A stretch of DNA of 64,000 nucleotides from assembly GCA_024811115.1 (NCBI GenBank), contig JAKOGH010000002.1:310001-374000 (forward strand), given 5' to 3'. Below are positions 11,959 to 23,828 of this stretch, in pieces (the first letter of the stretch is position 1; every line of letters starts with the position of its first letter). The notes beneath the pieces were generated by a model. That model did not search any database. It saw only the letters and a list, made by a program, of their open reading frames with translations, and had not been told where the DNA came from. The translations under genes and the position numbers were made by a program. The stretch is from Terana coerulea. Lineage: Eukaryota > Basidiomycota > Agaricomycetes > Polyporales > Phanerochaetaceae.

Positions 11959-12825
11959 ATGGTATGATCGAACAGGACCTGTGGAATTTTGCCCCACTCA
12001 CCACTCCGTGTAGGGAAAAGCTAAAAGACTCGCAAGTTCGCAACAGTCAAACGCCTACTAAACCCGAATGATATCAGGCTGTGCGTGGGCTTTGCACTTG
12101 CATTCTTTCTGATGATTTACATAAACATAGGAAGGAGAACCAGGTGAAACAACAGAAAAAGGAGGCTGAAGCAAAGGAGAAAGCGGAACGGCGTGTGTAC
12201 GTCCTTTCCTAACAGCCCATCTGCCCGAACTAATCTGTAAACTGACACATTTCAACAGAACGCAAGTCGCTTCATCACTGTTCCTGCAACACAATGATGC
12301 TCTTGTCCCGCCGTACCGTGTACTCATTGATACCAACTTCATCAATTTCAGCCTGCAGAACAAGCTTGAGCTGGTGAGCGGCATGATGGACTGTTTGTAC
12401 GCCAAGTGTGAGTGATATTCTCTCACCCTGACTTGTTACCATGGATGTTGCTCACTGTGTACTCTAGGCATACCGTGCGTTACGGACTGCGTGATGGCTG
12501 AATTGGAGAAGCTGGGCCATCGGTACCGCGTCGCCCTAAGGTTTGTCTGCGAAATTGCTTCTTCTGGTAACCCGGCCCTCATGCTCGCCACCTACGTAGA
12601 ATTGCGCGAGATCCTCGGTTCGAACGCCTCTCGTGCTCCCACTCGGGGACCTACGCGGATGATTGTTTAGTCCAGAGGGTCACTTCCCACCGGTGCTTCA
12701 TCGTCGCGACCTGTGACCGAGAACTCCGGAGACGAATACGGAAAATCCCTGGTGTGCCTTTGATGTACATTGTACGGCGGCGGTATGCGATAGAGAGGCT
12801 GCCCGACCAGGGTGCACCAGTGTAG
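11959..12825 (+). CDS. FCF1: rRNA-processing endonuclease FCF1/UTP24 (PIN domain)
   Basis: FCF1 is the PIN-domain nuclease of the small-subunit processome that cuts pre-rRNA at the 18S 5' end and in ITS1; it acts in the nucleolus. Exons: 11959-11961 (ATG alone), 12014-12080, 12131-12196, 12259-12407, 12468-12540 and 12600-12825. They give about 194 residues, close to the family length. Motifs seen: [17 protein letters not shown] at the N-terminus, [15 protein letters not shown] with the first PIN Asp, [37 protein letters not shown] and IVATCDREL with the later acidic residues, and [12 protein letters not shown] near the end. The start codon sits alone in a 3-nt first exon. One base is missing from an A-run at 12023-12026; with five A residues the conserved MGKAKKTRKF start appears. 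I take this as a sequence error. Confidence 0.93.
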
Positions 12826-14625
12826 ACTATGAGATGGTATGTGTAACTTGTCGTCGATTCGTCATTGCACTATGATTGTGAGTGTTTAAGATCCGTTTCC
12901 ACCGCACGTTGTACTCAACAGATAACATGCGGTACAGATTCCTCCTATCTTTCGAAAAGTACCTTCTACAGGCCCAGTTAATGACTAAGCATGTTCCAGC
13001 CATGTTACGAACGAAGCCCACAACGTCATGGTAATCTTCACGAGGTCATCTGGTGCGTTCTCTGGCTTCCTCATGCATGTTGATCGCGCCAGGTTCCGAC
13101 CCATCGAAAGGTTAAATGACCCTGACGCTTATGGGCATCCGATACGACCTTCCCGTGTCAAGCGCATACCACGGTATCTCAGATTTGGGGTACGAATATG
13201 AGTCAGAACCATGGCGAAGGCTTTGCTATCTCATCATACACTCTCCACAAAACATTGCTTCTACGGCTATGATCCGTCCAGGCAGTCCCAACTATCTTAC
13301 AGATGCTTACTGAAGCCCGTGTGGATGGCAAGGATTGTGAAGATTGGGCATTGAGACGCTTCGATGGCGGCGTACGAACGCTACGGACCATCGCACTTTC
13401 TCCTGCCGCTTCGCTTACCAAGGTGGAGTGGGTTATCTTGTCAGCTTTTTCTGATTGACGGGCTTTATTCTACTTACAGGACGCGCAGAGGACTTTCTTC
13501 CGACTGTCGCAGCATCGGAAACGCCACTCAGGTTTTTCTCCCCGCTCTCCGCGATTAGCACTTCATACAACCTACGACTATCCCTTTGACTTGTGCCTGA
13601 TTATCATGCATGTCTCCATACACGCCGCGCGAATGCTTCAGACATGGTGCACACACATCGAAGACCGCAAAGAAAACCACTGGTTGCCTTGACGCATCGC
13701 TTCAGAGGGCCCCTGAGCGAAAATTTCCCCGTCGCACTGAGCTCCCGGACCTGCAGATGGCGCTGCTGTAGGCTTAGGATCAGACGTCGATGTGGGACGC
13801 GTCTTGACGTACGCGGTTTCCCGCAACCACCCATGCTGCACGCTCAAGAATGGTATATTACAAATACGAGCTTATTAGGAAAGGCCAGGACGAGAAAGTA
13901 CTGGCGTTGAGATCTTGAGAAAATGAAGGTTGCAGTCCGTCGTATGTGCCTATAACATTATATACGGACGTCGTTTGACTGTTGCGCTTATAGATGGATC
14001 TTGCCGTGTCATCACGGACGCTCTATGCACCTTTCCATTGCCCTACCACCTCCTCACGAAAGTTTCGCATTCCGCACGCTGAAAAACTCTCTCTTGACTT
14101 GAGCTGTCGACGCCCTCTTAGCGCCCGGCGCTTCCCTTCACTACCAAGTTTGTCAAGTTGCGTTTAGTTCGAGTTTGTACACGGTACCATGACCTTGATC
14201 CTTTATCTATGCGATCGCAGTACCTGTTCTTCATACTAAATGCAGGGGGTGCTTCAGTATAGACCAATGGCTTAGAACTCTCGCAGATACTGATTACGTC
14301 TCTGCGGCTATTCATCTGTCTTCCCAACTTCGACTCGTGGACCAGGCCGAAGGCTACCTCAAAAGTCGCAGGACTGCATTCACGCGTATAAGAGCCATCG
14401 ATACAGTCTCTTACACTTCAACGTTCGACATCCAACGCTGCAGGCTCGTGAGACACCGGCCGTCCGCGTACATATCGAGCACTCGGCCAGAATATATTAA
14501 ACTCCTCGATCAGATACCGATACTGACTCGACCCCCGTGAGTCATACTGACTCTGATCATGAAGATCGTTGACTCAATCCTTACCACCTTTCTTTCTACT
14601 ATCAGACCACATAGCGCAATCCAGC
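12826..14625 (+). other. Possible spliced gene of unknown function (weak)
   Basis: A plus-strand frame from about 12990 reads through FRPIERLNDPDAYGHP to about 13190, where a GT donor follows. A possible acceptor at about 13300 opens MLTEARVDGKDCEDWALR, then GGVRTLRTIALSPAASLTK, followed by another donor and an acceptor near 13480. The composition looks protein-like, but I recognise no domain and could not close the gene at the 3' side (several candidate frames exist between 13480 and 14100). It may be a lineage-specific gene or a decayed one. The rest up to the next gene holds nothing I recognise. Confidence 0.3.
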
Positions 14626-16403
14626 ATGCCATTCTACCGCAAAAGAGACGGAGGTCCGCTGGTACAGAATGTCGTTATCGTCGGCGCGGGCGTCTTTGGG
14701 CTTTCCACTGCTTACCATCTGTTGCGGCGAGGTTACAAGAACGTGACAGTCCTCGAGAGGGCCAAAGAAGTACCCGCTCGCGATAGCGCCGGGTGGGATC
14801 TGAACAAGAGTATGTTGTTCGTCTCGGCCACGTCATAGACCTTGCTTATACTAAAATGCGTCACGCCGACTGTAGTCGTCCGTTCTTCGTATGCCGACGC
14901 TTTCTACACGGACCTAGCCCGCGAGGCTATTGTGGGTTGGAAGAAGGAAGAGGAATGGCAGGGCTGCTACCATGAGTAAGTCTTCTCTCATTTCATATGG
15001 ACAGTGAATCATGAGTCACGATTCAGGTCTGGGGTCTTCGTCATGCACACTCCAGAGAATACCGTGTACGCGGAGGCTGCATACAAAAATGACCGCGAAT
15101 CAGGAGCCCGCATCGAAGAGGTACGATCTGCGTGGGATGTGCAGTCCATATTTCCAGGAGGCGCCGTCGTCGCCTCTGGCGTGCCCCGATGATAAGGGGA
15201 AAGGGAGGTCTGACGATGCCGCAGCGGAGAAATCCGTCATGAGGGGCTACCTAAACCACGACGGTGGGTGGGCAGAGTCCGGCCGGTCGCTCGAGATTCT
15301 CCTAGATCGTGTCCGTCAGCTGGGCGGCAAGATCGAGGCGGGAAAGGAGGTCAGTGGGTTCATACGGACGACCCCTTTTTTGAAGGACCAGGAGGGGTCC
15401 GTCGACGGCGTGCGCTGCTTAGATGGCTCTTCGTACTTGTGCCAGCATCTTATTCTTGCGAGCGGCGCGTGGACCCCAAAGCTGATGTACGACATGGGCC
15501 TTACCGAAACGAAACACAACATAAACGTTGGACTGGCTACGGGGTATGTTTGTTACATATGTTTTGACTGACATGGCTGATTTGATCTATCCACAGCCAA
15601 GTGGTCGTGACCGTCCAACTTGATGCAGACACGGCATCCAAATATAAGGCTTGCCCGGTTGTGCTTGACTTTGGAACGGGGTTTTACGTCTTTCCTGTGC
15701 GCATTTCTCTCAGTCCTCCTCTCTCATCCTTCTGTACTTGCGCTCACAAACTGCATTTCTGTATCGCATTTCGATCGGTTGTCTATATGCAGCCCAACGC
15801 GGATGGTATCGTCAAGATGGGAGTGCACACAAATGGCTATCTAAACGAGTCTTCACCCAACAGTCCTTCCACCCCGCGCACCTCTTTGAGTCATGGAGCG
15901 GACGGACTCAGAATCCCCAAACACGAAGTTAAGAGGCTCAGGGAGTGCTTGAAGTCCGTGTATCCGGAGTTGGCGACCCTACCATTTGCGAGTATGAGAT
16001 TATGCTGGTAAGCCCTCTCTCTCGATCTGCTGTGCAGATTAATGAAGCCACTACGTTTACAGGTACAACGACACTCCGGATGATGACTGGATCATCGGTC
16101 CGCATCCGTTCTGGAAGGGTCTTATCTTCGCAACCGCAGGCAATGGACATGCCTTCAAGGTAAGTGGTCTATCCTGGATGGACGATAGAGCTGATTAGAC
16201 ACGTGCCGCAATAGTTCCTGCCCAACATCGGAAAGCTTGTGGCTGACGCAATGGAGGAAAAGCTTTCGCCAGAGGTTGCCAGCAGATTTGCACCTGGTCG
16301 CACTGTGAACAGTAATCACGTCTATTCGCGGGTGGGACCTCCGTCGGAGCCGTTGAAACTGGAGGAGTTGTGTGATGAGGCTGATTTGATAGCAGTCGAT
16401 TAG
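14626..16403 (+). CDS. FAD-dependent amine oxidase, sarcosine/pipecolate-oxidase type
   Basis: A flavoenzyme of the DAO superfamily that oxidises an N-substituted or cyclic amino acid with release of hydrogen peroxide. Exons: 14626-14809, 14876-14975, 15027-15543, 15597-15696, 15793-16007, 16063-16159 and 16215-16403. The N-terminus has the Rossmann motif VVIVGAGVFGLSTAYHL and VTVLER. SAGWDLNKIVRSSYAD resembles the signature of sarcosine oxidase, L-pipecolate oxidase and fructosyl-amino-acid oxidases. LILASGAWTP follows, and near the C-terminus LCWYNDTPDDDWIIGPHP, whose Cys corresponds to the covalent flavin-linking Cys of monomeric sarcosine oxidase. There is no obvious PTS1 at the end (LIAVD). 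Exon 3 has one extra C in CCCC at 15184-15187; with CCC the frame is continuous. The exact substrate cannot be decided from sequence alone. Confidence 0.88.
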
Positions 16404-17539
16404 ACTGCCTTCATTTGGCCGATTGTGACTTCCTTGACAATGACAGTGCCATACTCATCATGGCACTCAGGATTGTGCATTTATGAATGAAAATTTCTTC
16501 CGTAAATAATGTGGGTTAACTGCGCCGTTTGCACAACGTGACAAGGTAAAAGTTCGGGCAGTCCGCATCGGACAATATTGAGAGTTAGGGCGTGGCATTG
16601 GTTATTGTCAGAATAGAAGCGCCCAGCCACTGCTATGCACGAGCGCCTATCAGCGCCACAAGAACCATTGCTTAAATAGAGGCGGGGAAAGTTGCTTGGA
16701 GTGCTCGCTTTCGCTGGCTTGCCGAACCTTGCCGAACCTTGACCAAGCGCGCCACACTTTTCCGCCTTCTCTCTTCCTCCTCTCCCTTCCCCTTGCTGTA
16801 GCGCTTTTCTCTCGTCCGAAATACATATTTCCAGCACTTATCAGCTCAATTCGACCCTCCAGTACTCCAGTGGCCGCCAGTTTTTGTTTGTGGCACTCGG
16901 GTCTGCGAAAACTGTTAATTCCATGCGCGCTTAAGCACCCTTTGGCATGTAGCTTCGTCACACTCGCGAATACAAGGCTGCCCTAATCCTGTGGGGGATT
17001 TCTGTACACAACTTGCACTCGGAATATTCTCTAACTCCCTGTCTACTTTAAGTGACCTCCTACCATTACATTGGAGTGAGCACAGCGTAGAAAAGCTTGC
17101 CAAGCATCTGCTTAACTTGGGCGCGCTTGGGAAATAGACACTCAATGCCAACTTCATTTGAAAAAACCCCTCCTACTATTTCTACCTAATACCTGCTGAT
17201 AAGCACTAATTCATTGCACATAAGCATCAAAGTAACACAACTAGATAAATAGATACATAAGGCTAATAAGGCAGTTTAGTGAGGTCCTTTGCTAATTGTC
17301 TTAATTATTCTATATATTAGGGCAATTAGTCCTACTTCTCAGCTATTTGTTTCCTTACTGTCCTATTTTGTTTCTAACTATGCACTATCTAGTTGCTTTT
17401 GTATTTCTTAAGCTACAATACAGCTATTGCTTGGCCAGTCATCTAAAAACTCCCCCTTACTAATCTGAGCTAATATATTATATTGCATGATCAGTTATCT
17501 ACATACAAAACCAAACTACCCAACAGAGCAGACTACTTG
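16404..17539. other. Intergenic DNA with an abrupt drop in GC near 17160
   Basis: No gene was recognised. Base composition changes sharply at about 17160, from mixed sequence to AT-rich DNA. This marks the left edge of the transposon island that continues to about 27.7 kb. Confidence 0.5.
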
Positions 17540-18600
17540 TGCTGTGCTTCAAGTGCTACACTTGCCTGCACTGCACCAGCTTGCACTGTGCAGGCAAGCA
17601 TGCAGACCAGGTGCTGTACTCACCTGCACCATGCTTGCCTATGGTATACTCACCTGTGCCATGCTCGCCTGCTCGCACCCTGCCTGCCTGTGAGGGCGGG
17701 TGTATATTGGTTAAGTATCTGTGCTGTGTTTATTGGAGTCGCACTTATCATGTCACACTCACTGGCATCATGCAGACCAGCCAGCACATCTGGCACCATG
17801 CTTGTGTGCACTGTGCTTAGCCGAGCCGGGCGATACATTGCACCTGCGCCATGCTCGCCTGTGCTGTTCATCCTGATATGCACGCATCATTTTAGCATGC
17901 ACTGTGCTAGAGTGTGCGTCAGCAATGCACTTGGTGGTGTTGGTCTGTGCACGCTATTCTTCACCACATCTCGCATGTAGCCATCAGCGTTGTGCTTGTG
18001 TACGTCATTCCCCTAGCCCCTTGTGTTGTGTGCTGGGACTTTGTGTCAATGGCGTGCTCCCTGCATTGCCCTGTGTGCGTTGGTTCCTTGTGCATTGGTG
18101 ATGCACTCGCCTGCACCAGTCTGTGCACGCTGTGCTTCGCCACATCTCACGTGCCAGCATTGGCATCGTCGTGTGTGTGCTGCGTGCTGCGTCCGTCGGC
18201 ATTGTGCTTGTGTATGCCACTTTCCTGGTCCTTTGCATCATGTGCCAGTTCCTTGTGCATGAGCAGTGCACTTACCTGCACTGATCTGTGCGCCGTGACG
18301 TTGGCATGTTTCGCACACTAGCGTCGGTGTCGTGCGTGAGCTGCATTGGTCAGCATCGTGCTTGTATGTTGCTGCCTGGCCTTTTGTATTGTGCACCAGT
18401 CCCTTACGTCAGTGGTGCGTTCGCCTGCGTTGGTTTGCGCACGCTGTGCTTCACCACTTTTCGCGACGCCGGGCGTTGGCATGTTATGCATGCGTCGTCG
18501 CGTGGGTGCTGAGGTTGCTGTCCTAACCCTTGGCATGGTGCATAGCAGCCTCTTGCATCAGTGGCACGCTTCCCCTGTGTCGCCTTCGCGCGTCGGCTAG
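17540..18600. repeat. Degenerate tandem repeat (satellite-like), unit about 155-180 bp
   Basis: The stretch is built from diverged copies of one unit. The clearest copies begin near 17945, 18118, 18283 and 18436, each opening with a variant of TGTGCACGCTGTGCTTC, then CACCACATCTCGC. Each copy continues with GTTGGCAT-like and CTTGTGTA-like segments and ends in a variant of GTGCACTCGCCTGCACTGG. Shorter, more CATGCTCGCCTG-rich copies precede them from 17540. Open frames across it are rich in Cys and change frame from copy to copy, so they are not genes. Confidence 0.7.
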
Positions 18601-18978
18601 TCTTGGGCCTGCTGCGTTATGCTTGCCTACGCAGGTGTTCACGTGCAGTGTTCATGGGTGAGATTTAGTCGTGAAATACCATCCACAGGCCGTGCAAGCA
18701 TGGCTGTGGATAGTACAGCGTATTAGTGGTAGATGCGGCAAGTGGGGCACATACCTGGTCTCCAGGCAAGCCCCTTTCAGGCTTTTCTTGATTTCCTCTG
18801 GTCTTGCATAGTGCTTTTGGGGTCCTGGGGTCGCGAGTAAAGAGTCACGACGCTGGCGACACGTCGGTTAGTGATAGGGGACGAAGGAAGAAGAACAACT
18901 TGGACAATGCTAGGGGCGTGAAGGCGCTTCAAAGTGCTGGCCACTATGAATATTCATCCAATACACTTATGCTTAAGC

Positions 18979-19051
18979 TGCTATGGCGCAGCTGTTAACT
19001 CTGCACAAAATTATAACCAAGTGGACCTGAGTTCAAGTCTCTGCATAGGCA
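18979..19051 (+). pseudogene. tRNA-like sequence (tRNA relic or tRNA-derived SINE head)
   Basis: The segment is 73 nt, tRNA length. TGCTATG at the 5' end pairs with CATAGGCA at the 3' end apart from one bulged G. A Pol III A-box-like motif (TGGCGCAGCTG, 18984-18994) and a B-box-like motif (GAGTTCAAGTC, 19029-19039) sit at normal spacing. Four of five T-stem pairs form around the TTCAAGT loop. The anticodon stem does not pair, so this is not a working tRNA. Its position in a transposon island suggests a tRNA-derived SINE or an old tRNA insertion. Confidence 0.5.
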
Positions 19052-20084
19052 TTCTTTTATTGGCCACAAATCCATACCAAGCCTCAACCTGTGTTCAAAA
19101 ACACACTTAGTATGCTCTTTTGCTCTTTTTCAAAGCTGTCACTCTTTAAAATTAGTGCCTTTGAGAATATTCTGAAAGCTTTGTATATTTCCAGAAATAA
19201 GCTAATAAGGAATCCATTATGCATTAATATGCTAACTGGGTTAGAATATCGGGTAATGGTTGCATTAACATTGAAAGTATAATAGTGTAAATATAATAAC
19301 CCTGGTGCAAGGTTACAAGTGCCCTTTTTCATTTGGGATTTTGTCTTGAAAGACAGTCCCCTTTATTGTAGTCCTCAGACTTACACCACTATGATGAAGG
19401 TATATTATTATTCTATAGTGCTTGCATATATCATTAGACTTACACTACTACAACAAAGAATATAGTTCATTCCCATTTTTTACCACATGCCTGAGTGTTG
19501 TTAATCTGCAGTCGGCTTTCAGTAAGTAGGCAAGTTTGCTAATTAGCCCAAAAGTACAAAATAGAACCAAATTAGCTCTAAGCAATATAATAATAAGAAT
19601 CTAAGTAATAAATAAAAGCAATAGCAAGACACGTTGGATAAGCTCTAAATAATATAATAAATAAAGCACAAATAACATCCAAGTAAATAAGAATATAATC
19701 ATAAGCTATTGATAAAACATAGAATAGCGACAAATTAGGTAAAAAGAAGCTTAGTTGATAAGCTAATAAAAGTAGGCACTAAAGCATTAGTAAGTGATAA
19801 AAAGTGAATTAGTTGATAAAAGCTGTGAGTAAATAGCAGATTAGAATGTTGAAAGGCAAAAACTGGTTAGCCAACTAATAGAGGTAGATTAGCTAAATGA
19901 CATATATTTTAGTAAAACATTTGGGCAAAATGTGAAAAAGGGCACTATAAGTGACTTATCACTAGAAAAGAAGCATAAGATATGAATTAGAAGGGGGTTT
20001 TCTAAATGAGAAAGGCACAGCGAAGTTGGGTCAAAGCTGGACTTCTAAAAAGAGAAGATAAGCTGTGGATGTGTGCTGGTTACA
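19052..20084. other. AT-rich degenerate DNA, no gene
   Basis: Very A-rich, with loosely repeated AAGTAATAAATAAAAGC-like and GACTTACACCACTA-like phrases (the latter at about 19378 and 19434). It lies where gag and protease of the following Gypsy element would be expected, but no gag or protease motif can be read. Confidence 0.45.
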
Positions 20085-22903
20085 CTTACTCTCAGCAAAT
20101 TGCTGAAGAGGAATCACGCAAATAAAGACAGCGGTCTTTCAAGGAGATGATCCCTGCAAAATACCAACGCTACACTCATGTGTTTTCAAAGGAAGAATCA
20201 CATCGACTTCCAGGGCACAAACTATGAGATCACACCATCAATCTCAAAGAAGGAGCTTTAAAGGCATTGCACACTTGTGCCTTCTCCATGTCAGTTTTAG
20301 AAGACAAAGAGTTAAGGTGATTCCTTGATGAAAGTCTAGCTAAAGGATACATTGTCTATTTCAAGTCCCCTATAGCATCACTGGTCTTCTTCATCAAGAA
20401 GGATGGCAAGCTGCATCTCATCCAGGACTACCGGAAACTCAATAAGATCACTATCAAGAATCACTACCCGTTCTCTCTGGCCTCAGACATCACTAACAAG
20501 CTGAAGGGAGCTCAGATCTTTACTAAGTTTGACATTCAATAAAGATACAATAACATCCGGATCTGTGAGTCAGACCAATGAAAAGCTGCTTTCATCATGA
20601 ATAGGGGACTCTTTGAACCCAGGGTCATATTCTTTAGTCTGACAAACTCACTGGCAACCTTTTAGTTACTCATGAACGCAATATTTGCAGACTTAATAGT
20701 GGTGAACAAGATGGCAGTCTACATGGATGATATTCTGATCTATAGCAGTGACTCAGAAACACATCAAAAGACTACCCACGAGGTTTTGCACTGGCTGAAA
20801 GAGTACAACTTGTTTTTGAAGCCTAAGAAGTGCAAGTTCGACAAAGAGGAGATTAAATACCTGAGCATGGTCATCTGAGCTAGGGAAGTGAAAATGGACC
20901 CAGCCAAGGAATAAGCAATCACCAAGTGGCACACTCCTCAAACTCTTAGGAATGTACAAGGGTTACTGGGCTTCGCAAACTTCTATCAAAGGTTCATTGA
21001 AGGGTTTTTATGTCAAGCTCACCCATTGAATGACTTGACCAAGAAGGACACATCCTGGCGATAGGAACTAGAAGAGCAGTCTGCCTTTGATGACTTGCAC
21101 AAAGCCTTTGTCACGGCACTGATTTTCGTAATGTACAACCTAATCAGGAAGACAGATATTGAAGTAGATGCGTCAAACTTTGCAACTGGAGGAGTCCTAT
21201 TATAGTGAGGAGACAACAACTTCATGCATCCAGTCACATTTCATTCTGAGACAATGTCACTAGCAGAGTGCAACTATAAGATCTACGACAAGGAACTGTT
21301 GGCAATTGTCAGAGCCCTTGGAGGAATGGTGGCATTACCTGGAAGGACTTTCCAAGGTTACTGTCTACTTGGATTACAAGAACCTTGAGCACTGGACAAA
21401 GCCCAAAATCTGACCTGCTGATAAGCCAGATGGCCCATCTTGTTATTACAGTTCCACATGGAAATAGTACATCGCCCAGGCAAGTCACAGGAAAAGTCAG
21501 ACGCTATGACACGAAGCATCTCATCAGAAGTTCCAAATGCGGAAGACAATCGAGAATAAGTAGTTTTAGTTCCAAGGCACCCACAGACCATCAACACTAT
21601 ATTCATTCTAGGTACAACAGAAGGAGTAGTAATAGAGGGAAATTCAGTAGAAGAAGATATCAGGAAGGCAGGACAAAGAGAAGCAATAGTGGTCGAGGCA
21701 CTGAAGGGATTGAAGAAGATAGGCATGCAACGACTACTTGATGGAATAAAGGAATGGGAGGAGGTGGATGAATTAGTTTATTATTGAGAGAAACTATATA
21801 TACCAGACGACTTGGAGATACGGAGGAGGATACTAGCAGAGTGTCATGACAGAAAAACAGCAGAACATCCAAAACGTGACAGGACTTACAAACTGGTTAG
21901 TCAGCACTACTGGTGGCCGCTAATACAAACATTTGTTGACTAGTATATGCAAGGATGTGAACAATGCCAACAATTTAAGCCTGCTTCTCATCTGCAAGTT
22001 GACCCACTTTCAATAGCAGTACTGAAAGGACTATGGCAAATTGTGGGAGCAAACTTGGTGACTGAACTCTCACTGTCGAAGGGCTTGGACGGACAGCTCT
22101 ACAGTGCCATTTTGACAATTGTTGATTTGTACACTAAGCAAGGACACTTCATGCTTACAAATAATTCCATCACAGCAAAGGGAATTACATTGCTACTGAA
22201 ATAAGAACTCTTCAGACTGCATAGACTATTGCAAGGGATCATCTCAGACCAAGGACTACAATTTGCAGCCAAGATCATCACAGCACTATACAAGAGGCTA
22301 GGAATTAACAGCCAACTTATAACAGCTTATCACTCTTAGGCAAACGGGTAGACAGAGCGCACCAACTAGGAAATTAAGCAGTACCTCTGGTTATTCACCT
22401 TGCAGCAACAAGACAACTGGGCTCAGCTCATACCAGTTGCTGAATTTGCACTTAACTCTAAAGTACACTTAGCTCATTGCTGATTGCCGTTCAAAATACT
22501 ATATGGCTACCAACTAGACTTCACCATCTCAGTGACAGTGGGAGAACGCAGCAACGTACTGGCAGCAGACTCTCAAGCAGAATTACTGGCCTAGACCTGC
22601 AAGGATGCAGAAGCAGCTTTTTAAATAACAAAGAAAGAGATGTTGGCTGGTGTTACCCGCACCCAGAGTGTTCAGTGTTGAAGATAAAGTCTGGCTAGAC
22701 AGCCACAAAGTGCAGATGCATTAGGCCTCTTGCAAACTGGAACTTAGGCAGCTTGGACCTTACAAGATCCTGAAGAGAGTAGGCGATTGGGACTACAAGC
22801 TCAAACTACCAGCAGCACTGAAAATCCACAATGTGTTCCACATTAACCATATTTTATCTTGGAAGGGTAACAAAGTCAATGGAGTCTTACTACTGCCCCT
22901 AGC

Positions 22904-23828
22904 TAGTGATAGGCAGGGGTTCACAAACCCTCTAAGGGTTAAGGGTAAGGGTACAGAGGGTAAGAGTAAGGGTTGAGGAAAGTTAACCCTTGCCTGGCAG
23001 GGGTCTGTATTTAAGTGCTAGGTATATTGCTAGAGAGCTGCAAGTGTTGTAAGTGCTTTCTATACCAATGCAAGCCACTCAAATAGAAGGCTGACATTAT
23101 AAGTAAGTAGGAAAGGCACTTAAAGCACCATTTCAGCTTATTTTGGCAAGGGTTTGAAGGGTAACCCTTAACCCTTACCCTTCATGAGGGTAAGGGTATT
23201 GGAGGGTAAGGATATCACAAAACTCTAATACTCACCTGCTAGGAATGCTTGGAGGAGTTGGTGAGAAGCAGGGGACTTTGAGTAGAGCAAGTAGAGGAGA
23301 TATGAATCAACGATGTTGTTGAGTTTGGGGTGTTAGCCCTCAGACCAGCCTCCTTATATACATGTGTAGAGGGACCCCAGACACTATCTAAGACCTCCAA
23401 TACCATGTATTGACTGATACAGTCAGGTGATCTATGACTAAAGCTCCAGAGCATACCGCTGCTCTAACTCCCTTATCAGATCTGACCTAGCTATCATGCT
23501 AACATCAACACTATCTAGGTGTTCTAATCTAGCTACTGTACACTACCAGTACATGATGTCATAGTGACCTCATAGTAAGGTCATAGTCTAGAATAAATCC
23601 AGAACTGAGTCCATGATCCTGTGTCCGTATGAGGCATATCCCTGATAACCATGCGTCCATTGCATGGCTAACTGATCAGCATCTTGTAACACTGTTGTGA
23701 CAACTGGGTAACATGTCCCGTGACTTGATGTTACACTCTAGGTGCTATAGACTAGCGCTGAGGGAAATTTGTGACAAAGGGTAAGGGTTGCCCTCTGAGC
23801 ATGGAGGGTTTACCTTTGCCAATCACTA
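22904..23828. mobile_element. 925-bp non-autonomous hAT-type element nested in Gypsy
   Basis: The ends are inverted repeats: TAGTGATAGGCAGGGGTT at the left and, read inward from the right, TAGTGATTGGCAAAGGTAAA; both then run into AAACCCTC. TAGTG fits the hAT terminal consensus. The flanks are an 8-bp direct repeat, CCCCTAGC (22896-22903) and CCCCCAGC (23829-23836), with one mismatch. Removing the element plus one repeat copy joins the integrase tail to the chromodomain in one frame. No transposase is encoded inside; open frames are short. Both subterminal regions carry runs of AGGGTAAGGGT-type motifs, as expected for transposase-binding repeats. Confidence 0.88.
23171..23197. repeat. Perfect 11-bp inverted repeat with 5-nt loop
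   Basis: ACCCTTACCCT, then loop TCATG, then AGGGTAAGGGT. It belongs to the subterminal AGGGTAAGGGT family of motifs inside the hAT-type element, which also appear near 22936, 22970 and 23778. Confidence 0.85.

Noticed and set aside
17483..18321. Cys-rich frames that resemble small secreted cysteine-rich proteins
   Set aside because: They follow the periodicity of the degenerate satellite, change frame between units and lack signal peptides.
22930..23220. Internal telomere tract
   Set aside because: The motifs lie symmetrically inside a bounded transposon with TIRs and a target duplication, so a telomere fusion is not needed to explain them.
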